Positions 56,010 through 64,000 of a stretch of 64,000 bases of DNA are shown here, one piece after another. A program made the position numbers and the translations under genes. The stretch is from Rhodopseudomonas palustris HaA2 (GTDB lineage: Bacteria; Pseudomonadota; Alphaproteobacteria; Rhizobiales; Xanthobacteraceae). Within the stretch, counting starts at the first letter, position 1, and every line of letters begins with the position of its first letter. The stretch is taken from NCBI RefSeq assembly GCF_000013365.1, contig NC_007778.1, positions 2,108,001 through 2,172,000 of the forward strand. The letters are read 5' to 3'. The notes beneath the pieces were generated by a model, which worked only from the letters and a program-made list of their open reading frames with translations, was not told where the DNA came from and made no database searches.

Positions 56010-56013
<4 letters not shown>
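54499..56013 (-). CDS. zwf: Glucose-6-phosphate dehydrogenase Zwf
   Basis: A 504-residue NADP-linked enzyme, first step of the oxidative pentose phosphate and Entner-Doudoroff routes. The nucleotide loop is [18 protein letters not shown]. The active-site signature is [17 protein letters not shown], with [14 protein letters not shown] before it. The start is GTG at 56013, overlapping the gnd stop as GTGA; earlier in-frame codons run into gnd. It is the third gene of the operon. Confidence 0.97.
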
Positions 56014-57047
<1,034 letters not shown>

Positions 57048-57110
57048 GAAGGATCTCCTATGTGTCCGGGCTCCGCTTGAATGCGGAGCCTCGTTGTCGT
57101 CGTTCAGTCG

Positions 57111-59963
57111 TTAGTTCAGTGCGTCGCGGATCGCCTTATCCAGCGACTTCAGTCCGGCCCCGAGGTCGCCCTTGAGATGGACGCGGAGCGCGCGACGGCC
57201 ACGTTCCGTGAGCACGTCGAAATCGCCGCGGGCCTGCGCAGCCTTGATCACGCCGAAGCTCGCGCTCTGGCCCGGGACGGCGAGATCGTTCGCATCGTCG
57301 GCGGTGATCTGCAGGAACACGCCGCTGTCCGGCCCGCCCTTGTAGGCCTGGCCGGTGGAGTGCAGGAAGCGCGGGCCGAATTCGGCGCAGGTCGCCAGAT
57401 GCCTGGCGTCGCGCACCGCGAGGCGCATCGACTGCAGCGTGTCGATATGCGCCGCATTGCGTTCGATATAGGCCAGCAGCGCCACATAGTCGCCGCTCTG
57501 CGTGCGGGCGAGATGCGCCTTGATCCACGAATCCAGCGTGCCGTCGGCCCCGGCCTTGCGTAGCGCCGCGACGTTGGACTCGTCGGTGTAGAGATCGGCG
57601 TCCGCCGTCGTCAGAGCCGGCTTCTCGGGCGGAAGGACGCCGGAGGTCTCGAACGCCGCGGTCAGTTCGCGGGTCTTGATCTTGGCGGATTCGACGTCCG
57701 GCTGGTTGAACGGATTGATGCCGAGGATCGCACCGGCCACCGCGGTGGCGAGTTCGAAGCGGAAGAACTCCTGGCCGATCGCGTCGGCTGATTTCAGCAC
57801 GATCCGCACCACCGGATGGCCGGCGTCCTCCAGTGCTGCGAGCTTGGCGTCGTGCGCGGCGTCGCTCTCGCCGTCGGTGCGCAGATCGATGAACAGCCGG
57901 TCGTTGCCGTAAGTCGACGGCGCGGCCAGCGGCTCGCCGTCGATCGGAATCAGGCCCTTGCCGTCCTTGCCGGTCGATTCCGCGATCAGTTGCTCGGCCC
58001 AGGCGCCGAAATCGGCGATCGCCTTCGACGACGTGATGGTCACCTTGTCGCGGCCTTCCAGCCCGGCGCAGCCCATCGCGAGGCCGAGCTGCACGCCCGG
58101 GTTTTCCTGCGGCGGCACGTCAGGCCCGCAGGAGCGGACCATCGCCATTGTCAGGTCGAGCAGTTGGCCGAGATCGATGCCGGCCGCGGCGGCCGGCACC
58201 ATGCCGAACGGTGACAGCACCGAATAGCGACCGCCGATGGTCGGATCGCCATGGAAGATGCGGGCGAACTTCGCTTCGGTCGCGACCTTTTCCATCGACG
58301 AGCCGGGATCGGTGACGGCGACGAAATGCTGTCCGGCCTTGTCGGCGCCGACGGTCTCGCCGACGCGGGCGAAGAAGTAATCCTTCATCACGTTGGGCTC
58401 GGTGGTGCCGCCGGATTTCGACGACACGATGAACAGCGTCGTTCCGAGCGTGACGCTGTGCTCCAGCGTGCGCACCTGCGCCGGATCGGTGGAGTCGAGC
58501 ACATGCAGCTTCGGGAAGCCCGGCTGCTGCGCGAAGGTGTGGGCGAGCACTTCGGGACCGAGGCTCGATCCGCCCATGCCGAGCACGACGGCGTCGGTGA
58601 AGCCGCGCGCCTTCACCCATTTGGCGAATTCGGTGTAGTCGGCGAGCTTCGCCTTCTCCGCCGCGGCCGAAGTCAGCCAGCCGAGCCATTTGTCTTCGTC
58701 GGTGCCGGTCCACACCGATTTATCACGATCCCACAGCCGACGGATCTTGCCGGTGTTGCGCCAGTCCTCGCCATGCTCCTTGACGGATTTGGCGAGATCG
58801 TCGGCGAGTGCGAGCTTCTGGGTGTCGATGCCGCCGGCAAGCACGGTTTCGCGCTTGAACGCCACCGCGCCGAGCAGCTTGTCGAACGAATCCGCGAACA
58901 ACTGCACTGCTTCGGTGACCAGCCTGTCGGTGATCGCATCGAGCGAGACGCCGACATTGGCGAGATCCTTCAGCGCCGCGCGGGCGTCGTCGACGTGTTC
59001 TTCCAGGCTGGCGCGCGGCTTGCCGTGATCGCGGAAGGCGTCGAGCGTCGCCGGCGGCACGGTATTGACGGTGTCGGGGCCGATCAGCTCCTCGATATAG
59101 ACGACGTCGCTGTAGGCTTTGTTCTTGGTGCCGGTCGATGCCCACAGCAGTCGCTGCGGCTTGGCGCCACAAACCTGCAGCTTCTTCCAGCGGTCGCCGG
59201 AGAACAGCCGCTTGTAGTCCTGATAAGCGATCTTGGCGTTGGCGATCGCGATCTTGCCCTTCAGCTTCTCCAGCCGGGCCTTCTCGGCCGGATCGTTGGC
59301 GGTGGCGATCTTGTCGTCGAGTTCCTTGTCGACCGCGCTGTCGATCCGGCTGACGAAGAAGCTGGCGACGCTGGCGACGTGTGACGGGTCGCCGCCGTTC
59401 GCGATCAGCGCTTCGAGCCCGGAGAGATAGGCCTCCGCGACCTCGACATAGACCTTCTGCGAGAACAGCAGCGTGACGTTGACGCTGATGCCCTTGGAAA
59501 TCAGCTGCTTGATCGCGGGCAGGCCCTGCCGTGTGGCAGGGACCTTGACCATCAAATTCTCGCGCTTCACCGCGGCCCACAGTCGCTCGGCTTCGACGAT
59601 CGTCGCCTTGGTGTCGAGCGCCAGATAGGGCGAGACCTCGAGGCTGACGAAGCCGTCGCGGCCTTCGAGCTTGTCGTAGGTCGGGCGCAGCACATCGGCT
59701 GCGTGCTGAATGTCCTCGACCGCGACCGCCTCGTACAATTCGCCGACCGAACGGTCGCCCTGCGCGAGAGCGGCGCCGATCGCGCCGTCATATTCGTCCG
59801 AGGAGCCGATCGCCTTTTCGAAGATCGATGGGTTGGAGGTGACACCCTTCACGCCGTCGGCGTCGATCAGCTTCGTCAGGTCGCCCTTGGCGATAAAGCC
59901 GCGGGCCAAGAAATCCAGCCAGATTGCCTGGCCGTGTTGTTCGAGCGCTTTGACGGGGTTCAT
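57111..59963 (-). CDS. Bifunctional transaldolase/glucose-6-phosphate isomerase
   Basis: A 950-residue fusion. Residues ~1-365 are transaldolase: LIDADGVKGVTSNPSIFEKA, the Schiff-base Lys140 in NLMVKVPATRQGLPAIK and VNVTLLFSQKVYVEVAEAYL. Residues ~400-950 are phosphoglucose isomerase: VVLGMGGSSLGPEVLAHTFA, LFIVSSKSGGTTEPNVMKD, FHGDPTIGGRYSVLSPFGM and LGINPFNQPDVESAK. The fusion links the non-oxidative pentose phosphate branch to glucose 6-phosphate. It is the first gene of the operon with gnd, zwf, pgl, gntK and a HAD phosphatase gene. Confidence 0.96.
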   Translation of the reverse strand: MNPVKALEQHGQAIWLDFLARGFIAKGDLTKLIDADGVKGVTSNPSIFEKAIGSSDEYDGAIGAALAQGDRSVGELYEAVAVEDIQHAADVLRPTYDKLEGRDGFVSLEVSPYLALDTKATIVEAERLWAAVKRENLMVKVPATRQGLPAIKQLISKGISVNVTLLFSQKVYVEVAEAYLSGLEALIANGGDPSHVASVASFFVSRIDSAVDKELDDKIATANDPAEKARLEKLKGKIAIANAKIAYQDYKRLFSGDRWKKLQVCGAKPQRLLWASTGTKNKAYSDVVYIEELIGPDTVNTVPPATLDAFRDHGKPRASLEEHVDDARAALKDLANVGVSLDAITDRLVTEAVQLFADSFDKLLGAVAFKRETVLAGGIDTQKLALADDLAKSVKEHGEDWRNTGKIRRLWDRDKSVWTGTDEDKWLGWLTSAAAEKAKLADYTEFAKWVKARGFTDAVVLGMGGSSLGPEVLAHTFAQQPGFPKLHVLDSTDPAQVRTLEHSVTLGTTLFIVSSKSGGTTEPNVMKDYFFARVGETVGADKAGQHFVAVTDPGSSMEKVATEAKFARIFHGDPTIGGRYSVLSPFGMVPAAAAGIDLGQLLDLTMAMVRSCGPDVPPQENPGVQLGLAMGCAGLEGRDKVTITSSKAIADFGAWAEQLIAESTGKDGKGLIPIDGEPLAAPSTYGNDRLFIDLRTDGESDAAHDAKLAALEDAGHPVVRIVLKSADAIGQEFFRFELATAVAGAILGINPFNQPDVESAKIKTRELTAAFETSGVLPPEKPALTTADADLYTDESNVAALRKAGADGTLDSWIKAHLARTQSGDYVALLAYIERNAAHIDTLQSMRLAVRDARHLATCAEFGPRFLHSTGQAYKGGPDSGVFLQITADDANDLAVPGQSASFGVIKAAQARGDFDVLTERGRRALRVHLKGDLGAGLKSLDKAIRDALN

Positions 59964-60113
59964 GTGCCTGGTCTGTTCATTCTGTGCGGATGAGGCCTCG
60001 CGGGCATTTCCGTCCGGGAGCGGAGGCTTGTCAACTCATCCTCAGTGTCAGCTTGCTCGGTGCCGGCTTGCGTGCGCCTGCCAGTGTGTCAGCCGATCCC
60101 GCTGAGGGTAAAA

Positions 60114-60138
60114 TACGTTTGAAATGCCAAACGGTTCC
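60114..60138 (-). promoter_or_regulatory. EcfG-type promoter candidate for the tal-pgi operon
   Basis: Minus strand GGAAC (60138-60134), 16 bases, CGTA (60117-60114), one base from consensus, about 150 bases before the ATG at 59963. The rest of the 227-base gap shows no other feature that I recognise. Confidence 0.4.
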
Positions 60139-60190
60139 GGGCCGATGTCTATCGCAATCATGTGATGCTGGAATTACAGCACCGTCCGGG

Positions 60191-60862
60191 TCAGTCGCCG
60201 AGATCGCTTTTCGACAGGTCCCACAGCAGTTTGTAGATTCCGGCGCTGACCACCGCCGATCCGTTTTCCACGATGCTCCGCTCGAAACCGGCCGTTGCAG
60301 TTCGCACGGCGTCGACGCCGGTGCCGTCGATCAGGACGAACCAGTCCAACGCCCCGGGACTGACCACGCCGGGCGGGTCGGTCAGCGGCCTCGACAAGGC
60401 CGGATCGTTTTCCAGAAGATGCATCGAAATGAGGCCGTCGAACGGCAGCGGATCGAGTCGCTCGGCGATGGCCGCGCGCAACGTCGCCTCGCTGCCGAGA
60501 GCGGGCCTGATCCGGACCAGGCCGAGCACGGCGCCGCGACCCTGGCCGCGGCTCGCGGTGATCCGCGCCACGCCGCGGATCATGTTCTGGAATTTGGCGA
60601 TATTGCGGTTCGACCATTCGGTCTGATTGGCGAGCGCCGCGCGATAGGCCGGGCTGCTCAGCACGTCGAACGTCCGGGTCGAATACAGGCCGAGATATTT
60701 CGGCGAGGCGTCGTGCGCGACGTAGCGCCGGGCTTCGAGAAAGCCGTCGATCGCGACGCGCTCGGCGATGTGTTCGCGGTCGTACCAGCGATTGAAGTCG
60801 GCCTCGTCGGCCGGATCGACGTCCATTGAGGTCAGCAGCATTCCCTGTCCGGCGAGCGGCAT
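60191..60862 (-). CDS. EthD/ferredoxin-fold-like hypothetical protein
   Basis: A 223-residue protein with two similar halves expected to form a dimeric alpha-beta barrel. The N-terminal half has LLTSMDVDPADEADFNRWYD, REHIAERVAIDGFLEARRYV and YLGLYSTRTFDVLSSPAY. The pattern FNRWYDREHI is shared by EthD-like and DUF4286-like proteins. The second half (AVLGLVRIRPALGSEATLRA, WFVLIDGT) repeats the fold. No catalytic residues can be assigned. It is followed upstream after 13 bases by the prolyl aminopeptidase gene, so the two may be cotranscribed. Confidence 0.65.
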   Translation of the reverse strand: MPLAGQGMLLTSMDVDPADEADFNRWYDREHIAERVAIDGFLEARRYVAHDASPKYLGLYSTRTFDVLSSPAYRAALANQTEWSNRNIAKFQNMIRGVARITASRGQGRGAVLGLVRIRPALGSEATLRAAIAERLDPLPFDGLISMHLLENDPALSRPLTDPPGVVSPGALDWFVLIDGTGVDAVRTATAGFERSIVENGSAVVSAGIYKLLWDLSKSDLGD

Positions 60863-60875
60863 CCGCCAATGTCCT

Positions 60876-61865
60876 TTACGTTGTTATCCTGCCTGCGACG
60901 TCGTCGATCGCGGCGATCACCGCGTCGCGAATCCCCGGGTCGTACAGAAGATGCCCGGCGGCATCGACGATGCGGAGCTCGGCGTCCGGCCACGCCGCGA
61001 TCAGCCGATGCGCGGTGGCGGGCGGGCACAGCAGATCGTAACGACCCTGCACAATGATGCCGGGAATGCCGGCGAGCGCGCGCGCTCCCTGCAGCAACTG
61101 ATCGGGGCGCATGAAGCAGTCATGCGCGAAGTAGTGCGCTTCCATGAACGGTGTCGACGGCATCGGCCGGCTGTTGTTCTTGTCGAAGACCTCGAGGCGA
61201 TGTCGCTTCGGTGCGATCTGCGACATGATCGATTCGGTTTCGCCCCAGGCCCGCGCCGCGGGGCCATGCACCGCCGGGTCTGGATCGAGGATTCGGCGCC
61301 AATAGGCGTCGAGCGGCGCCGCGCGCTCGGCCTCCGGCAGCATGCCCAGAAAATCAGCAGACAGTTCCGGATAGAAACGCGGCAGGGTGGACAGAAACGC
61401 CTCCTCGAGCTCGGCGCGGGTACCGAGGAAGGTCGCGCGCAGCACGATGCCGCTGACGCGTTGCGGATGTGCCTGCGTATAGGCCAGCGCCAGCGTCGCC
61501 CCCCACGAGCCGCCGACCACAAGCCAACGTTCGATCCCGAGCGTGGTGCGGATCGACTCCATATCGGCGATCAGATGCGGCAGTGTGTTCGCCTCACGCC
61601 CGCCTTTCGGCCGGCTGCGGCCGGCGCCGCGCTGATCGAACAGCACGGCGTGAAACCGCCGCGGATCGAACAGCCTCCGGTGGTCCGGCTGACAACCGCT
61701 TCCCGGGCCGCCATGCAGATAGACCGCGGGAAGACCGTCGGCGTTACCGTTGGTTTCGACATAGATTTCATGGCCGTCGCCGACCGCGAGCATTCGAGAG
61801 CTGAGCGGCGCTGCGGCCTTGGTGCTGTCGTCGGACCGGATCTCGGATTTTGCGTCGGGTGCCAT
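60876..61865 (-). CDS. pip: Prolyl aminopeptidase (proline iminopeptidase)
   Basis: A 329-residue alpha/beta hydrolase of peptidase family S33 that removes N-terminal proline. It contains AVYLHGGPGSGCQPDHRRLF (oxyanion motif HGGPG), VLFDQRGAGRSRPKG, the nucleophile elbow VVGGSWGATLALAYTQAHP, IIVQGRYDLLCPPATAH with the acid Asp, and the His in VDAAGHLLYD. Substrate-binding SIMSQIAPKRHRLEVFDK matches the family cap. The ATG at 61865 is preferred to a GTG directly before it. Confidence 0.93.
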   Translation of the reverse strand: MAPDAKSEIRSDDSTKAAAPLSSRMLAVGDGHEIYVETNGNADGLPAVYLHGGPGSGCQPDHRRLFDPRRFHAVLFDQRGAGRSRPKGGREANTLPHLIADMESIRTTLGIERWLVVGGSWGATLALAYTQAHPQRVSGIVLRATFLGTRAELEEAFLSTLPRFYPELSADFLGMLPEAERAAPLDAYWRRILDPDPAVHGPAARAWGETESIMSQIAPKRHRLEVFDKNNSRPMPSTPFMEAHYFAHDCFMRPDQLLQGARALAGIPGIIVQGRYDLLCPPATAHRLIAAWPDAELRIVDAAGHLLYDPGIRDAVIAAIDDVAGRITT

Positions 61866-61987
61866 CACGTTTCGTTACAGGGAAACCTTCACCGATGCGA
61901 GCAGCCGATGAAGCGTCATGCGGGAGACAGGGTTGCGCATCGCGCAACTTGCCCTCACCTTTGCGGAGGACAAGACGGAAGCCATGG

Positions 61988-62245
61988 ATGCCGAGATATT
62001 TCTTCAATACACGGATCGGTGAGGAACTGATCCCAGACCCGGAAGGCGAGGATCTGCGCGATGCGGATCACGCCTGGCAAGTCGCGCGCGCGACGATCAA
62101 GGAAATCGTCAAGACCGAGGCCGCTCAGGTCGATCTGATCCGCGCCAGCCTCGAAGTCACCGACGAGGACGGCGACGTCGTGCTGGATTTTCCGTTCAGC
62201 GAAGCGCTGATCGATATGCCGCCCTTGCCGCGGAACAGGCATTGA
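61988..62245 (+). CDS. DUF6894-like small protein
   Basis: An 85-residue protein starting MPRYFFNTRIGEELIPDPEG, with EDLRDADHAWQVARATIKEI and VTDEDGDVVLDFPFSEALID. The opening P-R-Y-F-F and the Asp/Glu-rich segment are typical of the small DUF6894 proteins, which are abundant in Bradyrhizobium and Methylobacterium. The ATG at 61988 matches the usual family start. It is divergent from pip. Function is unknown. Confidence 0.7.
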   Translation: MPRYFFNTRIGEELIPDPEGEDLRDADHAWQVARATIKEIVKTEAAQVDLIRASLEVTDEDGDVVLDFPFSEALIDMPPLPRNRH

Positions 62246-62313
62246 TGCGGGTGGATTCACGGTAGCGCCGCATCGGGGGCCGCGCTATCACGTCATTGTC
62301 AACCGAGGGGAAC

Positions 62314-63711
62314 ATGCAGGAAATCTGGCGATTGTCCGCGGCCGACCTGGCCGCATTGATCCGTGCCCGCAAGGTGTCTGCGCGCGAAGCAGCACAGGCG
62401 GCGCTGGATCGGCTCGATTCCGTCAATCCGGCGATCAATGCGGTGATCGACCATCGCCCCGACGTGACGCTGGCGCAAGCCGACGCGGTCGACGCCGCGC
62501 TTCAGCGCGGCGACGACGCTGGTCTGCTGGCCGGCGTGCCGGTCACGGTCAAGGTCAATGTCGATCAGCAAGGCTTCGCCACGACCAACGGTCTGACGCA
62601 GCAACGCGACCTGATCGCTGCGTCCAACAATCCGGTGGTCGACAATCTGCGCAAGGCCGGCGCCGTGATCGTCGGTCGCACCAATACGCCGGCGTTCTCC
62701 TATCGCTGGTTCACGTCGAACAAACTCCACGGCGAAACGCTGAACCCGCGCGATTCCTCGATCACGCCGGGCGGCTCGTCGGGCGGCGCCGGCGCGGCGG
62801 TCGCGGCCGGCATCGGCCATATCGCGCACGGCACCGATATCGCGGGCTCGGTCCGCTATCCCGCCTATGCCTGCGGCGTTCACGGCCTGCGGCCGACGCT
62901 CGGGCGGATCGCCGCCTACAATGCCTCGTCGCCGGAGCGTCCGATCTGTCCGCAGATCAGCGCGGTGTCGGGCCCCTTGGCGCGGACGATCGGCGATCTG
63001 CGGATCGCGCTCGCGGTGATGTCGCAGCCGGACGCGCGCGATCCGTGGTGGGTGCCGGCGCCGCTGGACGGCCCGCCGATGCCGAAGCGCGCCGCGCTGT
63101 GCATCGCGCCCGATGGACTCGAGGTCGTCCCCGAGGTGCGCGACGCGGTGGTCGACGCCGCGCGCCGGCTGGAGCAGGCCGGCTGGAGCGTCGAGGAATT
63201 GCCGAACACGCCGCCGCTGCGTGAGGCTGCCGATCTGCAGGCGCGGCTGTGGCTCGGCGACGGCTATCAGGCGATGCTCGCGGCCGCCGAGCGCGAGGGC
63301 GACGAGGGCGCGCTGGCCTGCCTCAACGGCAATCGCGACCGGGAAATTCCCGATGCTGCGGCATTCTCCAAACTCCTGGTGCGCAGGGCGACGCTGACGC
63401 GCGACTGGCAGCTTTTCTTCGAGCGCTACGCGGTGCTGCTGATGCCGGTGTCGGGCGAATTGCCGTTTCCGCAGCGGCTGGATCTGAAGGACGAAGCCTC
63501 GTTCAAGCGGGTGTGGGCGGCGCAGATGCCCCAGGTCGGCATCCCGTTCATGGGTCTGCCCGGACTGACGGTTGCGACCGGGCTGGTCGGCCGGGTACCG
63601 GTCGGCGTGCAACTGGTCGCCGGCCGCTATCGCGAAGATCTGTGCCTGCTCGCCGGCGAGGCGATCGAGGCCGGCGGCACGCCGGCGTCGCCGATCGATC
63701 CGGTGCGGTAG
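62314..63711 (+). CDS. Amidase signature family hydrolase
   Basis: A 465-residue amidase with the Ser-cisSer-Lys triad: Lys in GVPVTVKVNVDQQG, the cis-Ser in ITPGGSSGGAGAAVAAGIGH and the nucleophile Ser in GTDIAGSVRYPAYACG. The family covers GatA, fatty acid amide hydrolases and aryl amidases. There are no gatB or gatC neighbours, so this is a catabolic or detoxifying amidase with unknown substrate. GAGGGGAAC precedes the ATG at 62314; an in-frame TTG 18 bases earlier is less likely. The glutathione peroxidase gene follows after 10 bases. Confidence 0.9.
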   Translation: MQEIWRLSAADLAALIRARKVSAREAAQAALDRLDSVNPAINAVIDHRPDVTLAQADAVDAALQRGDDAGLLAGVPVTVKVNVDQQGFATTNGLTQQRDLIAASNNPVVDNLRKAGAVIVGRTNTPAFSYRWFTSNKLHGETLNPRDSSITPGGSSGGAGAAVAAGIGHIAHGTDIAGSVRYPAYACGVHGLRPTLGRIAAYNASSPERPICPQISAVSGPLARTIGDLRIALAVMSQPDARDPWWVPAPLDGPPMPKRAALCIAPDGLEVVPEVRDAVVDAARRLEQAGWSVEELPNTPPLREAADLQARLWLGDGYQAMLAAAEREGDEGALACLNGNRDREIPDAAAFSKLLVRRATLTRDWQLFFERYAVLLMPVSGELPFPQRLDLKDEASFKRVWAAQMPQVGIPFMGLPGLTVATGLVGRVPVGVQLVAGRYREDLCLLAGEAIEAGGTPASPIDPVR

Positions 63712-63721
63712 GGCGGCGACG

Positions 63722-64000
63722 ATGGCGTCGATTTATGATTTTTCGGCCAGGACGCTTGCGGGCGAAGAGCTGCCGCTGAAGCGGTTCGAGGGGCAGGTGC
63801 TGCTGATCGTCAACACCGCCAGTGCCTGCGGATTCACGCCGCAATACAAGGGCCTCGAAGCACTACAGCAGAAATACGGCGCGCGCGGATTTTCGGTGCT
63901 CGGCTTCCCCTGCAACCAGTTCGGCGCGCAGGAATCCGGCAGCGAGGCGCAGATCGCGCAATTCTGCTCGACCCATTACGGCGTCAGTTTCCCGATGTTC
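63722..64000 (+). CDS. Glutathione peroxidase (5' part)
   Basis: The first 93 residues of a thioredoxin-fold peroxidase; the gene runs off the window. It begins MASIYDFSARTLAGEELPL and has the catalytic Cys in NTASACGFTPQYKGLEAL, plus the conserved FPCNQFGAQE motif with the active-site Gln. It has Cys, not selenocysteine, at the peroxidatic position. It reduces hydroperoxides using thioredoxin or glutathione. It is probably cotranscribed with the amidase gene (10-base gap). Confidence 0.93.
   Translation, partial: MASIYDFSARTLAGEELPLKRFEGQVLLIVNTASACGFTPQYKGLEALQQKYGARGFSVLGFPCNQFGAQESGSEAQIAQFCSTHYGVSFPMF

Overview
The window reads as chromosome of a GC-rich alphaproteobacterium of the Nitrobacteraceae (Bradyrhizobium/Rhodopseudomonas) group, most likely a Rhodopseudomonas palustris-type strain. 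The reasons are the gene order ubiA, DUF6101-like, pmbA-like, cysQ-like, DUF4170, waaA, lpxK, DUF2093, xseA, purD; a 301-residue fluoroacetate-dehalogenase-type protein whose catalytic residues fall at the numbers I remember for the R. palustris enzyme; a FixK/FNR-type box; and inverted intergenic repeats of the GTCATTCCGGGG type common in that group. I see no prophage, transposase, CRISPR array, rRNA or tRNA.

Layout. Bases 1-6.3 kb: end of an L,D-transpeptidase gene, a DUF2076 protein, a coupled glycosyltransferase/YdjC-type deacetylase pair, hisZ-hisG and rsmE. Bases 6.5-20.8 kb: housekeeping genes (ubiA, pmbA/tldE-like, cysQ-like, waaA, lpxK, xseA, purD) with a FixK-box membrane-protein gene and a small hydrolase/membrane protein/regulator operon behind a perfect palindrome. 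Bases 21-28.9 kb: accessory metabolism, with a haloacetate dehalogenase, two tandem ABM-domain proteins, ureE-ureF without ureG, an acyl-CoA ligase, a nitronate monooxygenase-like protein, a zinc alcohol dehydrogenase, mobA and a TusA-like protein. Bases 28.9-34.4 kb: a DNA-repair and stress segment with a histone-H1-like DUF6496 protein, divergent ku and ligD, a 54-residue DUF3309 protein and a PHA-system protein.

Bases 34.4-52.4 kb are an alpha-glucan/trehalose locus. A six-gene leftward operon (glgE, treS-maltokinase, glgB, glgX, treZ, treY) has overlapping or nearly overlapping reading frames, and malQ plus a GH15 hydrolase run divergently. Together they can turn trehalose into maltose, maltose 1-phosphate and branched glucan (TreS/Mak, GlgE, GlgB), and debranch and convert glucan back to trehalose (GlgX, TreY, TreZ, MalQ). 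Bases 52.4-60 kb are a leftward sugar-phosphate operon: a transaldolase/glucose-6-phosphate isomerase fusion, gnd, zwf, pgl, gntK and a Cof-type HAD phosphatase. The end holds an EthD-like protein, a prolyl aminopeptidase, a DUF6894-like protein, an amidase and the start of a glutathione peroxidase gene.

The most interesting reading is that several unrelated units between 28.9 and 60.2 kb share EcfG-type (general stress sigma factor) promoter matches, GGAAC-N16-CGTT or one base off. These precede the H1-like gene, ku and ligD face to face, the DUF3309 gene, malQ (a perfect match) and the tal-pgi operon. If real, the right half of the window is a stress-survival island coupling DNA end-joining, nucleoid proteins, trehalose/glucan cycling and NADPH supply. 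This is inference from sequence motifs only.
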